Positions 1-10,288 of a stretch of DNA of 64,000 bases are shown piece after piece (within the stretch, counting starts at the first letter, position 1; each line of letters opens with the position of its first letter). Below the pieces are notes generated by a model that did no database searches, was not told where the DNA came from, and worked only from the letters and a program-made list of their open reading frames with translations. The stretch spans positions 496,001 to 560,000 of the forward strand of contig MU130696.1 in the NCBI GenBank assembly GCA_015039465.1, read 5' to 3'. This DNA comes from Phlegmacium glaucopus (taxonomy: Eukaryota; Basidiomycota; Agaricomycetes; Agaricales; Cortinariaceae). The translations under genes and the position numbers were made by a program.

Positions 1-348
1 CTCACGCGTTGCATTCAATAATTAAGATTTGAGGCTAATAATACCACTATCTGTTGCACGGTTGTTCCAACCAGACCAAATTCAGAAACTTTTGCGTTAA
101 GCATTTCTCCTTGTAGTCTGTCTTGGTCCAGGATGAAAGGAATCTTATTGTACTGGCATTCGAGCATATGGCAGAAAGTATAGATAAGTATGGACATGTA
201 TACTAAGTGCCCGCATCACAAGGAAATCACAAGTGTCATAAATTAGTAAACATGATCAGCATCAGATAAGATATAGAGGATGCGTGGTGTCACATTGTTT
301 GTAGACAGTAAAGGAATACAAAGTTTAGTATCTAGACGATGGTACGAT
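1..348. other. Window edge, no gene assigned
   Basis: No gene can be assigned here. A 60-codon open stretch on the minus strand (15-197) could be the edge of a gene lying to the left. It matches nothing I recognise and has no family motif, so I leave it unassigned. The rest is AT-rich 3' flank of the neighbouring transporter. Confidence 0.4.
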
Positions 349-1530
349 TCAATGTTCATGATTAAATAGCGCTCTTAGTATGAGAGGAATAAACATTCCA
401 AGGACAGTAATGGACACGCGCGTCATTGCTCGCATTTCCCCGGCCACAGGCGACTGACGTGATACTGGCTGGAGTACAGTGGCGACATACAAAAATGTAC
501 CACCCTGGACACATAGCAGAAATAAGCCGACAGCAGACAGGTTGGATGGAGGATGGAGGGAACGCACCGAGACAAGAAGGGCTAGGCCACTCAAGTCGCT
601 TTTACCACTTTCAAGGGAAGAACATATGACGTAGGTCACAAGAGTGCTCAGTGGGGTAGATAGGCTAAATATTGCAAGATATTTCTTGCACTGTGGCCGC
701 GGAATGTTTGTTGAGATGATTGAAGTTGTGAAGGCAAGGCATGTAGGCGCTATGTAGATTTAGATTCCGTTTATACTAAAGGCCGTAAATTTAGAAGTAA
801 TTTACCTTTGTGAATAATCAGCGCGAAAAAAACCACGAGAGAGAGAGCGTTTGTACCCTCAGTCGAGGATCCAGCTACAAGAGCAATCCCGAGAGCGAGC
901 CCATCGGCGACACCATGAATTACTAAACCAAGAAGAAGAGCAAAAGCTCGTTCTCTGTCTGCGCTTGCCTCGAGAACACTGGGCGTTGACGGGGGATTGA
1001 GGCGACGATCTGAAGGGGGTTCAAGGCCAAGGTCTCCCAGTTCAGCATCGAACTCTACTTCTGAAGTAGAGCTGTGCAAAGGCATATTTTTCGGTAGAGC
1101 AGGTATCGAATTATTCGAAGAATGCGAATGCGAATGAGGAGATATCAGTTGTTCGATGATTAACATGAGGATGAATCCAATGACCAGACACAAGGCAATG
1201 CGACCTGTTGGCAGTCCATCTGTATGAGCCGCCGCCATGACTTCTAACCCTCTGATTCCGTCAACATTGTATGAACGGGTTGCATAATGCTGAAGACACG
1301 AGGTTGGACGTACTCCGGAATTATTACGCCCAATGCAGCTCCAAGCAAAAGACCAGTTCCCAGGGCTGAAAGACGATCCAAATGACTTTCTATTTCAGCG
1401 CAATAAACATAGTGTCGTTTGTAACAGAACCAGAAGACGAACTGGAAAACGCATATAACAAGGGTAACATTCCAACTGCAAATGTCGATGTACCGAGAAC
1501 GGTAATCATGACGAAGAGCATGATTGCCAT
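349..1530 (-). CDS. ZIP-family metal transporter (SLC39A9/ATX2-like)
   Basis: Predicted multi-pass metal ion (Zn/Mn) transporter, probably of the Golgi or secretory pathway like yeast Atx2 and animal ZIP9. The frame starts MAIMLFVMITVLG and continues over short introns into a segment with ALGTGLLLGAALGVIIPEG, the ZIP helix 2-3 region. A His-rich loop (HSHSHS) precedes the helix IV signature HGVADGLALGIA, and helix V carries FFALIIHKG. The C-terminus reads GGTFLYVATVLQPVS, typical of the ZIP9 subgroup. I chose the start at 1530 because the first intron (GTTCGT donor) and the second (GTACGT donor) keep the frame into the conserved helix. Metal specificity cannot be read from sequence. The promoter is shared with the plus-strand VMA11 gene. 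Confidence 0.85.
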
Positions 1531-1729
1531 CGCTGAGAAGTCTTTTCTTCGGAAGATATCAGGTTTGGTAGGTTTTTAAACACAGAACTAGGGTTGTATG
1601 AGGGAGGAAGGCATTACTCTACTAGCCCACGACAGTAGACCGCAACGTGTAGCTGCGCCGCGTTGACACGTGATGCATCTCCGACTTGTGAACCACTGGT
1701 GACTTGCAAAATTCAAACGATATTCTACC

Positions 1730-2545
1730 ATGTCTCTCTGTCCACCTTTTGCCCCTTTCTTTGGGTTTGCAGGTGTTGCATCGGCTGTAAGTCGTTGTAG
1801 TAGTCTTCATTTTGAACAATTAATTCTAAATTACACCGCAATAGATGGTCCTTAGCAGTGCGTTTCTTGGCTCATGGTTTTCGGAGTAATCACCGTATCT
1901 GATTCGGAATGATAGCTGTTGGCGCTGCTTTTGGGACCTCCAAGGCAGGCATAGGGATTGCGGGACTTGGAACTTTTAAGCCTGAACTTATTATGAAAGT
2001 CCGTCATCGTTTCTTGAGACGTGTTCAAAGCATGCTAAACGGTCCCTAGTCCCTCATTCCAGTAGTCATGTCTGGAATTATTGCTGTATATGGACTTGTT
2101 GTTTCTGTCCTAATTGCAGGCGCACGTAAGTCGCGGGATCTCGTACATGCATTGTCTCTCCCTGATCTGATTCTGCCATTATGCGCAGTGAAGCCACACG
2201 ACTACTCTCTGTTTGCTGGATTCATTCATCTTGGCGCAGGACTTGCCTGTGGTGCTACAGGTCTGTCTGCAGGGTACGCTATTGGTCATATTGGGGACTC
2301 GGTAATCCTTTTTCTCTGACAATGTAACTGTTTGCTAAACCTCGAAACTAGTGTGTACGAGCCTACGTCCATGAATCTAAAGTGTTCGTATCAATGGTCC
2401 TGATTCTTATTTTCGCTGAAGTCCTAGGGTTGTATGGGTAAGTTATTTCTGAATTCCTGGAATGATCAACTCAAAACATTCGATTTCAAATAGCCTAATA
2501 GTTGCACTCATTATGAACACAAAAGCGGGTTCACATGTATGTTAA
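1730..2545 (+). CDS. VMA11: V-type ATPase V0 proteolipid subunit c'
   Basis: Proteolipid subunit of the membrane rotor of the vacuolar proton pump, with four transmembrane helices and about 164 residues after splicing. The N-terminus [15 protein letters not shown] and the stretch [15 protein letters not shown] match the c' (Vma11) form rather than c (Vma3). Later segments [30 protein letters not shown] and [18 protein letters not shown] are the conserved helices; the last holds the proton-carrying glutamate (FAEVLGLYG). Introns have clean donors (GTAAGT, GTGCGT, GTCCGT). The c' isoform is essentially fungal. VMA6, another V0 subunit, lies about 10 kb downstream. The gene is head-to-head with the ZIP gene and converges on the zinc-knuckle gene. 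Confidence 0.9.
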
Positions 2546-2707
2546 ACTGGGCCCCTTTAATCTTGATACCATCCTCCGCATTCTGCTCTCGTATAATGGG
2601 CGATCGTGTGCCATTAATGCATTTTCCATATAATAAAGCAAAACATTTACAAGAAAAATTTCACAAAAACAGAATTGACAGTGATGCAAGGAATAAAAGA
2701 AACCTTG

Positions 2708-3415
2708 CTACGATTTGCTACCGCGCGATACTTCAGAGCCTGGTTGGCTTTGAGGACGTCCTGCTACTCGGCGTTTGAGATCCCGCTCCCTTGACCTTGA
2801 GGAGCCCGACCCTTCTGAAGAGTCAGATTCCGAACCGGAAGACGAAGAACTGCTGGTTGATGACTCGGAGTCACTGTCAGAACTCGAGGACTCGGAATCT
2901 GAATCTGAGGCTGAGTGAGAACTAGAAAGAAAGTGTCAGTGTAGTGTTTGATTACAGTTCAGTTGGAACTCATCATCTTTACCGTTTGGCCTTCTTGCGT
3001 GGGGTCTCTTTCCCCTTCCCTTTATCCTCCTTTGATCGCTCTTTTTCTTTTGCCTCCAAGATCTTGTTTGCAGTGCCAACACTTGAAAAAGAATGTCAGG
3101 CTAAACAACACGTTTCTGACTCGGATCGCTTACGGTTTCTTGAATTCTTCAGGGACTTCCACCGAAGGTTTTCCTTCGGCTCTAAGTTTTGCCAGCAATT
3201 TTGGATTTTCTAGCTGTTGAGTGCGTGATGGACGCGTAACGTATGGTCGACTGTTTTTGCACTCGTAAGTGAAGTGGCCTGTATTATTAACATGTTATTG
3301 TAGAATCGCCAACCAGCTGTTAACTCTCACCTCTACCTAAGCACTTCTGGCATACCGTAGATGATGTTGCCCTTGGTTGGTTCGTGGAACGTCCGTGTGG
3401 TGCGTACTTGGACAT
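2708..3415 (-). CDS. Zinc-knuckle protein, ZCCHC10-like, with Ser/Asp-rich tail
   Basis: Small basic/acidic protein of about 155 residues, assembled from four exons. It starts MSKYAPHGRST. A single CCHC zinc knuckle, CQKCLGRGHFTYEC (C-x2-C-x4-H-x4-C), is split by an intron. It is followed by the conserved NSRPYVTRPSRTQQL block that marks the ZCCHC10/fungal zinc-knuckle family. The middle is Lys/Glu-rich (KGKGKETPRKKAKR, a likely nuclear signal). The last third is a run of Ser, Asp and Glu ending in an Arg-Ser segment. The family is presumed nuclear and RNA-linked, but its exact role is not established. The gene converges with VMA11; the two stops are about 160 bp apart. Confidence 0.8.
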
Positions 3416-3688
3416 TTATGAAGTTGGAAGTCAAGTGCCAATTTTGTGACCGTGCGAAATATTTTATTAAATGATAAGTAAACTCTTTGCCCACTACGCT
3501 CTTGACTTCGAATTGGGTATCTAAATGTAGCACCTACTGGCAGGTTCCAGAAGCTATGGGCGTCAAAACGAATCTATAAAATGCTGCAGCTCAGGTCTCG
3601 GATATAATGGGGCCCAGTCATTCTGACTCAAACGACAATCTCTGACTCAGGGTCCTTCTATCCTTGCCTCGAACGACATAACTCCAAC

Positions 3689-4926
3689 ATGGGTGGGAGC
3701 GCATTCGGTGCTGTATTAGAGGCGGCCGTATTCCCCCGTATTCCACCAATCGTCTATAACGATCTTAAAGCTCGTCTTTTTCCCAAACTTGCCGAACTTT
3801 ATACATGGGTTGGCATACCTATCGAAGCCCCAGAAAAGCTTAATCATGGGGACCTTGATTTCCTGGTTGCCGCTCCGAAAACTCAAAGTGCTGAATCACT
3901 GTCTCATCAAATGATTAAAGAGACCTTGGGAGCGACGTTCATGATACCGATGGAAGGCAATAGAACGTCAAATTACGCAGTCCCTATTTCTCCTGGAGAA
4001 TGGGCTCCGTTTGGCCACTCCGCTGAAGAAGATGATAAGCGCTCGAAGGTAAATGATGGGCAAATATTTTACCAGGTAAGAAGTTGAAATGGAATGTTGA
4101 TCCAAGCTGATATCTTTGCATATATCATAGGTTGATGTTCATGTCTGCATGGACAAAGACGAATGGGATAGAATCATGTTCTATCACTCTTATGGCGATC
4201 TTGGCATGATACTCGGAGTTGTCGGCAGAAACGCCGGATTATCTTTCGGATCCAAGGGACTAAAAGTGTGTTTTATTTGATCTCGTCTAGATTTAATCTA
4301 TTGCCCGCATTGACGAGATTGACTAGCTTCCTGATCCTCCATACCCACCTTTCGATCTCAGTGAATCATTCGACGACATCATCAGATTCTTCGGTCTTTC
4401 TCTCAGCACCTATGATACTGGTTTCAAGACAAAGCTGGCAATTTTCGAGTGGGTTGCAACTTCGAGACTATTTGATGCAAAGCGCTTTCGAAGCGAAGGC
4501 TCAGGTTTCACAAAAGTTAAACCAGAAAGGAAAATGTACGCCGAGTTCGTGGAATGGGTTGGAAAACAGAGAAATATGTCGGAATGTGGCCAGTCTCAAA
4601 GACTCGTTCTGGGAGAAACGCAGGCAACTGTACAGGTAGAAGCGTTGGTATTTTTCAAGAAAAAGGAGGCATATGATGCCCTGGTCCTAGAGCGATCAAA
4701 TAGAATTCGGCTCAAGGAAATTTTTTCTGGGTCTATTGTTCGCGATTGGGCTGACATGGGAGGGTATTGGAAAGGCGTTAAATTGATCATGGATGAGGTC
4801 AGGGTACGGTTGGGTGGAGAAGAAGGTATTTTGACCTTCTTGAATAAGAACGGTGAGCAGGGCCTAAAAGACTTTGTGATACAAGTAAAGGAGGAGCTTG
4901 GGATCGTCAGTAGACCACCGGGCTGA
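3689..4926 (+). CDS. Conserved fungal protein, nucleotidyltransferase-like fold suspected
   Basis: I do not recognise a named family. The start MGGSAFGAVLEA is followed at about residue 53 by HGDLDFLVAAP and later by QVDVHVCM. Together these resemble the GG/S, D-x-D and third-acidic strands of the polymerase-beta-like nucleotidyltransferase fold, but with a longer than usual spacing between the first two motifs. Two introns (about 4076-4131 and 4267-4325) are removed. The last exon runs to the stop at 4926 and contains KMYAEFVEWVG and a C-terminal helical region. The protein is about 350 residues, with no signal peptide or membrane segment. The nucleotidyltransferase assignment is inference; the gene itself is well supported by a long open frame and clean introns. 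Confidence 0.65.
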
Positions 4927-4977
4927 GTATTCCAAAGCAGCTACTCACAACAAGATTCAAATGTGGATACTTTAGAC

Positions 4978-6531
4978 TCATGCATAATCCAATATTTCGA
5001 TGTTTGTCCATCCACTTATCAAACAAAGCCGTCCTTGTATCCCGTCAAAAGAAAGCATATCTCTACTCTGCAAGCCTTCGGGAAGTGATAGTGTTTGTAC
5101 AGCCATCGTACATTCGTCGTCATGATGTTGTATGTAGTGAGCTATGATTGTTGGGCCGGGGAGGGAATGTGTGACTGCTAAGCATGTGCCAGCGCGTGAG
5201 GTTGATGCCAATTTGGTGGTCGCGATGCCAACATCGAGCGTTTTCACAGATTTTGTAAGAAATGAAAGGGTACCAGTCGATTCTACGTTCAAATCGAATA
5301 AGTGGAGACCTATTTTCGAAGTCCAGCTCGTGGGAGAACGAGAGACATAGACGAGAGCTAGGAAGGATGCATGGCCATGGTCTGGTGTCGTATAAGATTG
5401 GTAGTCCGCAGACGTCTCCACAGTCTGTAAACTCGACACCGCATGTGGATAAACGCCAGAGTGGGAAGGAAAGAGGCGTTTACAGATGCCGGATGATAGC
5501 GGATCCGAAATGCATGGGAGCGAATACATATCCACAAGTGTTTCGGTCCGTAGAGAGAACAGCATGAACAAGCAGCGTGGAGTGATAACGTAGTTCATGC
5601 TATTAAGGTCGGATAAATTTCGTATTCTCTCCTTTGTATCTTCATTTTTAATTTCAGGCAAACACGGTGTATCAGCAGAAAGGACTTACGTGCAATGGAA
5701 TATGAATGGTGGTGCGCGATGGAATATGGAATAAATCCATTGGATCGTCGGAAGAGATAAACTCCCTGATAGGCAACAGCCAATCGTGGCTCATTCTAAC
5801 GCCGACAACATTTACTCCTGCTACTTGTGCATGAAGGGCAACCGTATTGTTCGCCGGTGAGAAATGTACTTTTAAAATGACACTGAAACCCAAAAAAATA
5901 GTTAGACCATTCCGCAAGGAGGTTATGAAAATAACCTTACATCCTATTTGGCTGATCAGCAACTAAGGACACCCAAACGGTGTTAGGGCCTTCGCCGTTT
6001 GCATTCACCGAATAATTCAGGTAGCCAGCCATAGGAATAACCGTGTTGCATGGGTAGGTCAAGATAGGAGTGCTCAGATCTGTGCCTTCAAGGTCATACC
6101 AGGAAATACCGAGAGAACCTTCGAGTACTTGAAGATATCTTCCCGAGATAACGTTGGCAACAAAGTCGTAGGTCGGAAGCTGGCGAGGGAACGTGCGTCG
6201 ACTAGGTGTTGTCGGAATATCTGATGTCCAGCTTCGGTGGATTTTAGCTGCACGAACAAGTAGAGCCTCCAACTGTTGTGCAGATTGGGAAGATAGGGGA
6301 CCTTCTGGTAATAGGAGATTTGATCTGCTATAGCAGTTGACCCAAACATGTCGTTCGTAAGATGCCTGGTAGAGTCGTCGACACGCCTGCCAGAAATGGT
6401 TATAGCATTGCTTGGAAACACCAAGTAAATTGGCATACTCGACGAACGTGAAGTATATCTATGACATGGAGCTGCCCCAATATTTCGTACACAATGTCCA
6501 AAGGGAGGTCCTCGACGGTTAACAAGGTCAT
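4978..6531 (-). CDS. F-box protein
   Basis: The N-terminus MTLLTVEDLPLDIVYEILGQL is a recognisable F-box, the Skp1-binding motif that makes a protein a substrate adaptor of SCF ubiquitin ligases. A first intron (donor GTATGC) leads to ACRRLYQASYERHVWV, the usual continuation of basidiomycete F-box proteins. The remainder (about 440 residues) has beta-rich segments such as YLQVLEGSLGISWYDLEG and no identifiable repeat family. I see introns near 5900-5940 and 5662-5690. The last exon ends GWTNIEILDYA at 4978. The substrate is unknown. Such F-box genes are greatly expanded in Agaricomycetes. Confidence 0.75.
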
Positions 6532-6928
6532 GATACGTCAATGGATCTGCAAATGGTCAATCAGATGCTAGTATCAGGAGAAATGGACAGACTTTGTGAG
6601 GTCAAAAGGGCATGTACCGTTAACTATTTAACGATGGTTTGGTCCAAGGTAAAGCTCTAGGTGTGGCCACGAGTTCATCATTTAACCATAAGCAACGTAC
6701 CTGTAAGAAGAACCCTTGAGGTGCCTTTTGGGAGCACGGTATTGCCTTTACGTCCAACTGCCACGCGCTATGTCAACCCCGCAGAGCCCACCTAACTCCC
6801 TCCGCTCTTGCTTGCAGCCCAGTTTTGGCATTTGCTATTGTTCGAGAGGGAGTTGATCGATGTTATCAGTTACTGCATACGTCATTTGACGTGGGATAAG
6901 AAACCTTGGCAACCAACCTCTTCTCGAC
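6532..6928. other. Divergent intergenic region
   Basis: This lies between the F-box gene (minus) and the SEC14-like gene (plus) and must hold both promoters. I see no coding frame with family motifs, no RNA gene and no clear repeat. Confidence 0.5.
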
Positions 6929-8232
6929 ATGACCAACCACGAGGAGACGCTCAAGCAATTCAGGGAAGAGCTGTATACCGAAGACATACTTCATGACGGG
7001 GATACTATTGGAACAAATGATGATACATTGCTGTACGTACATAATAGGCCAATTGATCCCATTTATGGAATTATCAGGCGGTTTCTACGAGCGCGCAAAT
7101 TCGACTTGGTCCAATCCAAGAAAATGTTTAAAGATTGCCAGGAATGGCGCAAGACAGTGGAAGGAGTTGGCATCGACGAATTATATAGGCGTATAGACCC
7201 CTTCGACGTAAGCTACATCCTCCATTCTATATGGATGGGACATTTCATTTGAATTGAAGTGACCAAGTATCCAGGACGGGAAGCAGTATTTGATTGTTGG
7301 CCAATGTGGTATCATAAAGTGCGTACTTGCAATATCTAGATCCAAGTCAAGTACCTAACGTACGACTATCAGACAGACAAGGTTAGCTTTTAGATAAAGG
7401 TGGCATTAATCAACCGCCTCATTGAATTCCTCAGCAAGGCAGGCCCTTGAACATTCAAACCTTTGGAAGTATTGACCTAAACAAACTGTATAACCACTGT
7501 ACGCCCGAGGAACATTGGCAAACGATTCTTGTGAATGCCGAATCGGTAAGTCATTTCAAGCGCAAAACACATTTCAGATGGGCGGCTAAATGTACAATGA
7601 TACAGTTAGCGCGAGAGGTCCTTCCATCCGCAGGTCGCAAAGCGGGTAAGGAAGTCGGAGGGGGCCTTTTCATTATTGACCTCCAAGGCTTTGGGTAGGC
7701 ACTGCCGTGTTTACTTTCCCGCGATCGTGGTGTCTGATTATTCGATTGGTAGACTCGGCAAATTCTGGCAAATGAAGTCGCTCATCCGAGATTCCTTCCA
7801 AATTTCGCAGGATTATTTTCCTGAAACGTACGTCCCTTGAGCGTCTATATGTCTTCAGCTACTGATCTCAAAGAAATGGCAAGGCTTGGGAAGCTTGCTG
7901 TCATAAACGCGCCTTCGACATTTACTGTCATATGGAGCGTGGTGAAACCATGGTTGTCGAAGGAGACTGTTGAAAAGGTAGATATACTGGGGAGTGATTA
8001 TAAAGATGTACTGCTCGATTTAGTCGACGCTGATAATCTGCCAAGTTCCCTGGGAGGAACCTGCACGTGTGATGAGGCAGGCGGATGTCAGCTAAGCGGA
8101 GCGGGTCCTTGGCAAGAGGGTAGAGTGGGGTGGGGACCAAAAGCTCTGGGTCTAACGGGTGAGGACGTAGGTGTTGAAACATCTCATCCATCAATAGTGG
8201 TTAATGGCGTGTTGCCCGCCCAAGATACTTAA
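6929..8232 (+). CDS. SEC14-like phosphatidylinositol transfer protein (CRAL-TRIO)
   Basis: Cytosolic lipid transfer protein of the Sec14 family, about 320 residues, expected to exchange phosphatidylinositol and phosphatidylcholine and support Golgi lipid signalling. The N-terminal CRAL-TRIO-N helix reads LRARKFDLVQSKKMFKDCQEW. The lipid-binding domain includes WPMWYHKTDKGRPLNIQTFGSID, then FIIDLQGFGLGKFWQMK, INAPSTFTVIWSVVKPWL and the closing NLPSSLGGTCTC. Several introns of 50-60 bp are needed, with donors GTAAGC, GTGCGT, GTTAGC and GTACGT. The C-terminal tail GPWQEGR is typical of fungal members. Its last exon and 3' flank are partly repeated at 9790-10190. Confidence 0.85.
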
Positions 8233-8495
8233 TTATGCAAGTTCACAGCTTGCCCTCAGTAAAGATAGTGATGATCAATTTGTATAGCGACAAGTAACGC
8301 GTGGATACCTTTATCGAAAATATACGATCACTAGCACTGACGGTACAGTTAGTAACGCGAGAGGTTCCTGCGACTTGTTGGCCATTTCGTTATTTTGATC
8401 TTGAAGCTTGAAGGTTTTGTGCAGTCGTCCGATGCTGACTAATCAATGGGTTACTGACCATTGTCCAGTTATTGTCTTAACGATAACGAGACTGG
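8038..8495 (+). repeat. Direct repeat copy 1 (SEC14 3' end and flank)
   Basis: The last 195 bp of the SEC14-like gene and the downstream sequence to about 8495 recur at 9851-10190. The two best-matching blocks here are 8038-8257 and 8430-8495. The blocks match closely but with small insertions, deletions and substitutions, so this is not a recent duplication. Confidence 0.8.
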
Positions 8496-9500
8496 GTGTA
8501 TAGATGTGGGCATTAGGGAACCCATTTTTCTTGATGCTGGGAAGAGCCAGAAGAAAGGCGTTGCATAAGTGACGTCCGAGGACTCTGCCTTGCCGGCACC
8601 GCCGGTGAGGAGAGCCCGAGTCACTGGGGGCAGAGAAGACCCCGGACTTGTTGTCGTAGGGGAGGATAGCCCACTCCATCTGGTGAGTGCTGTTGTTGAA
8701 GTACTCACGGACGTAGGAGAAAATGCCAGTAGCGTGGCCGATGGTGACGCCGTGTTGCCGTTCTTCATGACTAAGAGGCACGATTCAGTGTTGTGGTCGG
8801 TGAGTATCTGGATTGTGCATCAGGTCTTCCGAGATGATATCCTCAAGCTTGAGGAGGTGGTCATCCAGATACTTAAAGGTCGTGGTGGGTTAGTGTGGGG
8901 GTACATCTTCAATGTGAACTCGTCGGGCTGATTCATTTTCATATCTGGATATAACAGTTAGGCTAGATGGCCTTAGTGAGATAGATTAAAATGCACTGAG
9001 GTCAATCACGGTGCTTTTAAAGGCCTTCTCGATCTTGGAGTTGTCGAGCTTGACAATGGCATAGTCTTGGGTGAATCCTTCCATGCCAGCGCCGAGAGTG
9101 ATAGGAGGGAAGCGGACAATGTGGCCTAAGATGCGCTGGCTCAGACTGAGCCAGAGCGTCTTAGGCCACAGAACTGTCACAGGTCTACTAAACTTTCTTT
9201 TCTTGCGCCTGGAATTCTCTCCATCCATGCTTCTTCCAGAATTGGACATCGTGGTATTCGTCTCGGAGACAAGTAGGAGGGGTCGGGGCAACGATGAGCC
9301 TGCTGAACAAAGATTTGCCTTGGAAGCTGGAATTGTTGTCTGAACGGCCTCTTCGCAACTTCGTAGGCAGGTCAACAGTCTGTTGCCTCAGATGAGTCAG
9401 TTCCACCTTGAGCTCAAACAAAACCTCTCTACCTTGAGAAATGTTAGCATATATGTAGATATACATGTCCAATAAAAATCGATAACTCACTTTTGGGCTT
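8440..9500 (-). pseudogene. Decayed gene, trypsin-like-fold family suspected
   Basis: On the minus strand several coding-like pieces follow one another in different frames: REVLFELKVELTHLRQQ (about 9440-9390), CLRDEYHDVQFWKKHGW, then EGFTQDYAIVKLDNSKIEKAFKSTVIDL (about 9080-9000), then GHATGIFSYVREYFNNSTHQ and MEWAILPYDNKSGVFSAPSDSGS (about 8720-8600). Stops and frame changes separate them, so no intact protein can be made. The SDSGS stretch resembles the GDSGS nucleophile loop of trypsin-like proteins with its first Gly lost. Similar domains occur in uncharacterised basidiomycete proteins. The family assignment is inference. One intron (GTGAGT..CTCAAG near 9480-9430) still looks intact. The decayed gene lies between the two SEC14 repeat copies. 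Confidence 0.5.
9120..9170. repeat. 51-bp near-perfect palindrome
   Basis: Two 25-nt arms (9120-9144 and 9146-9170) are reverse complements with two mismatches, separated by a single A. The arms begin TGTGGCCTAAGA and end TCTTAGGCCACA. It lies inside the decayed gene, where it encodes the stretch LWPKTLWLSLSQRILGH on the minus strand. Confidence 0.9.
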
Positions 9501-9789
9501 CAAATTAATGTTTGAGGCCAATGTAAGACTCAGAGAGTACTATATGCTTGATTTCCAGATCCAAGGAGATTGACATGGGTCGCCGTGGTAAGAATGTTGC
9601 TGGTATTCAAGTTGTAAGACGAGGGTGCAGTGGCACCTCTCTGGTGTAAGACTGCACAAGCTGCTGTCTGGTGACCCTATAGACACAGAAGATCAAAAAT
9701 ATGTGAAGACATACCGTGTTTGATTCCACCGTTGAACTGGACCCTATCCTGTTGCGATTACCGAAGGATTGGGCCATCCTGATGTCCAT

Positions 9790-10190
9790 CTAGACTGCTA
9801 TCGAGTTCATCAAAAAAGATGAAATTCTGCGGGACGTTGTTCATGAGAATCTGCCAAGTTCCCTGGGAGGAACCTGCACATGTGCTGAGGCAGACGGATG
9901 GGGCGGGTCCTTGGCAAGAGGGTAGAGTTGGGTGGGGACCAAAGCTCTGTAGTGATGCGGACGTGGCAGGTCCAGATGTTGAAACATCTCATCCATAGAT
10001 AGTGGTTAATGGCGTGTTGCCTGTCCAAGATACTTAATTATGCAAGTTCACAGCTTGCCCTCGCGACATACCTTTATCAACGATCACTGATAATTGATAA
10101 TCACGATTTGTACGCGCCCCGGGCCGATGCTGACTAATCAATGAGTTATTGACCATTGTCCAGTTATTGTCTTAACGATAACGAGACTTG
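9790..10190 (+). pseudogene. SEC14-like 3' fragment (direct repeat copy 2)
   Basis: A fragment reads FIKKDEILRDVVHENLPSSLGGTCTCAEADG and then stops, followed by the same 3' flank as the intact SEC14-like gene (blocks 9851-10062 and 10124-10190). The segment just before the shared block differs from the intact gene, where VDILGSDYKDVLLDLVDAD takes its place. The fragment may therefore come from a diverged Sec14 paralog rather than being a simple copy. It has no start codon, no upstream lipid-binding domain and a premature stop. It lies directly upstream of the GH71 gene and may form part of its promoter region. Confidence 0.75.
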
Positions 10191-10288
10191 GTACGTATTC
10201 AAATTCTTTCTATTTCTTGTAAATAGCAACAACCTTTCATTTCTTTCATATTCACCCCCTTCGGCTGTGCCGCATTTCACGATCCATT

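Noticed and set aside
8569..8931. Plus-strand open frame across the decayed gene
   Set aside because: The minus-strand frames contain the recognisable family-like segments; the plus frame is Val/Glu/Asp-rich antisense.
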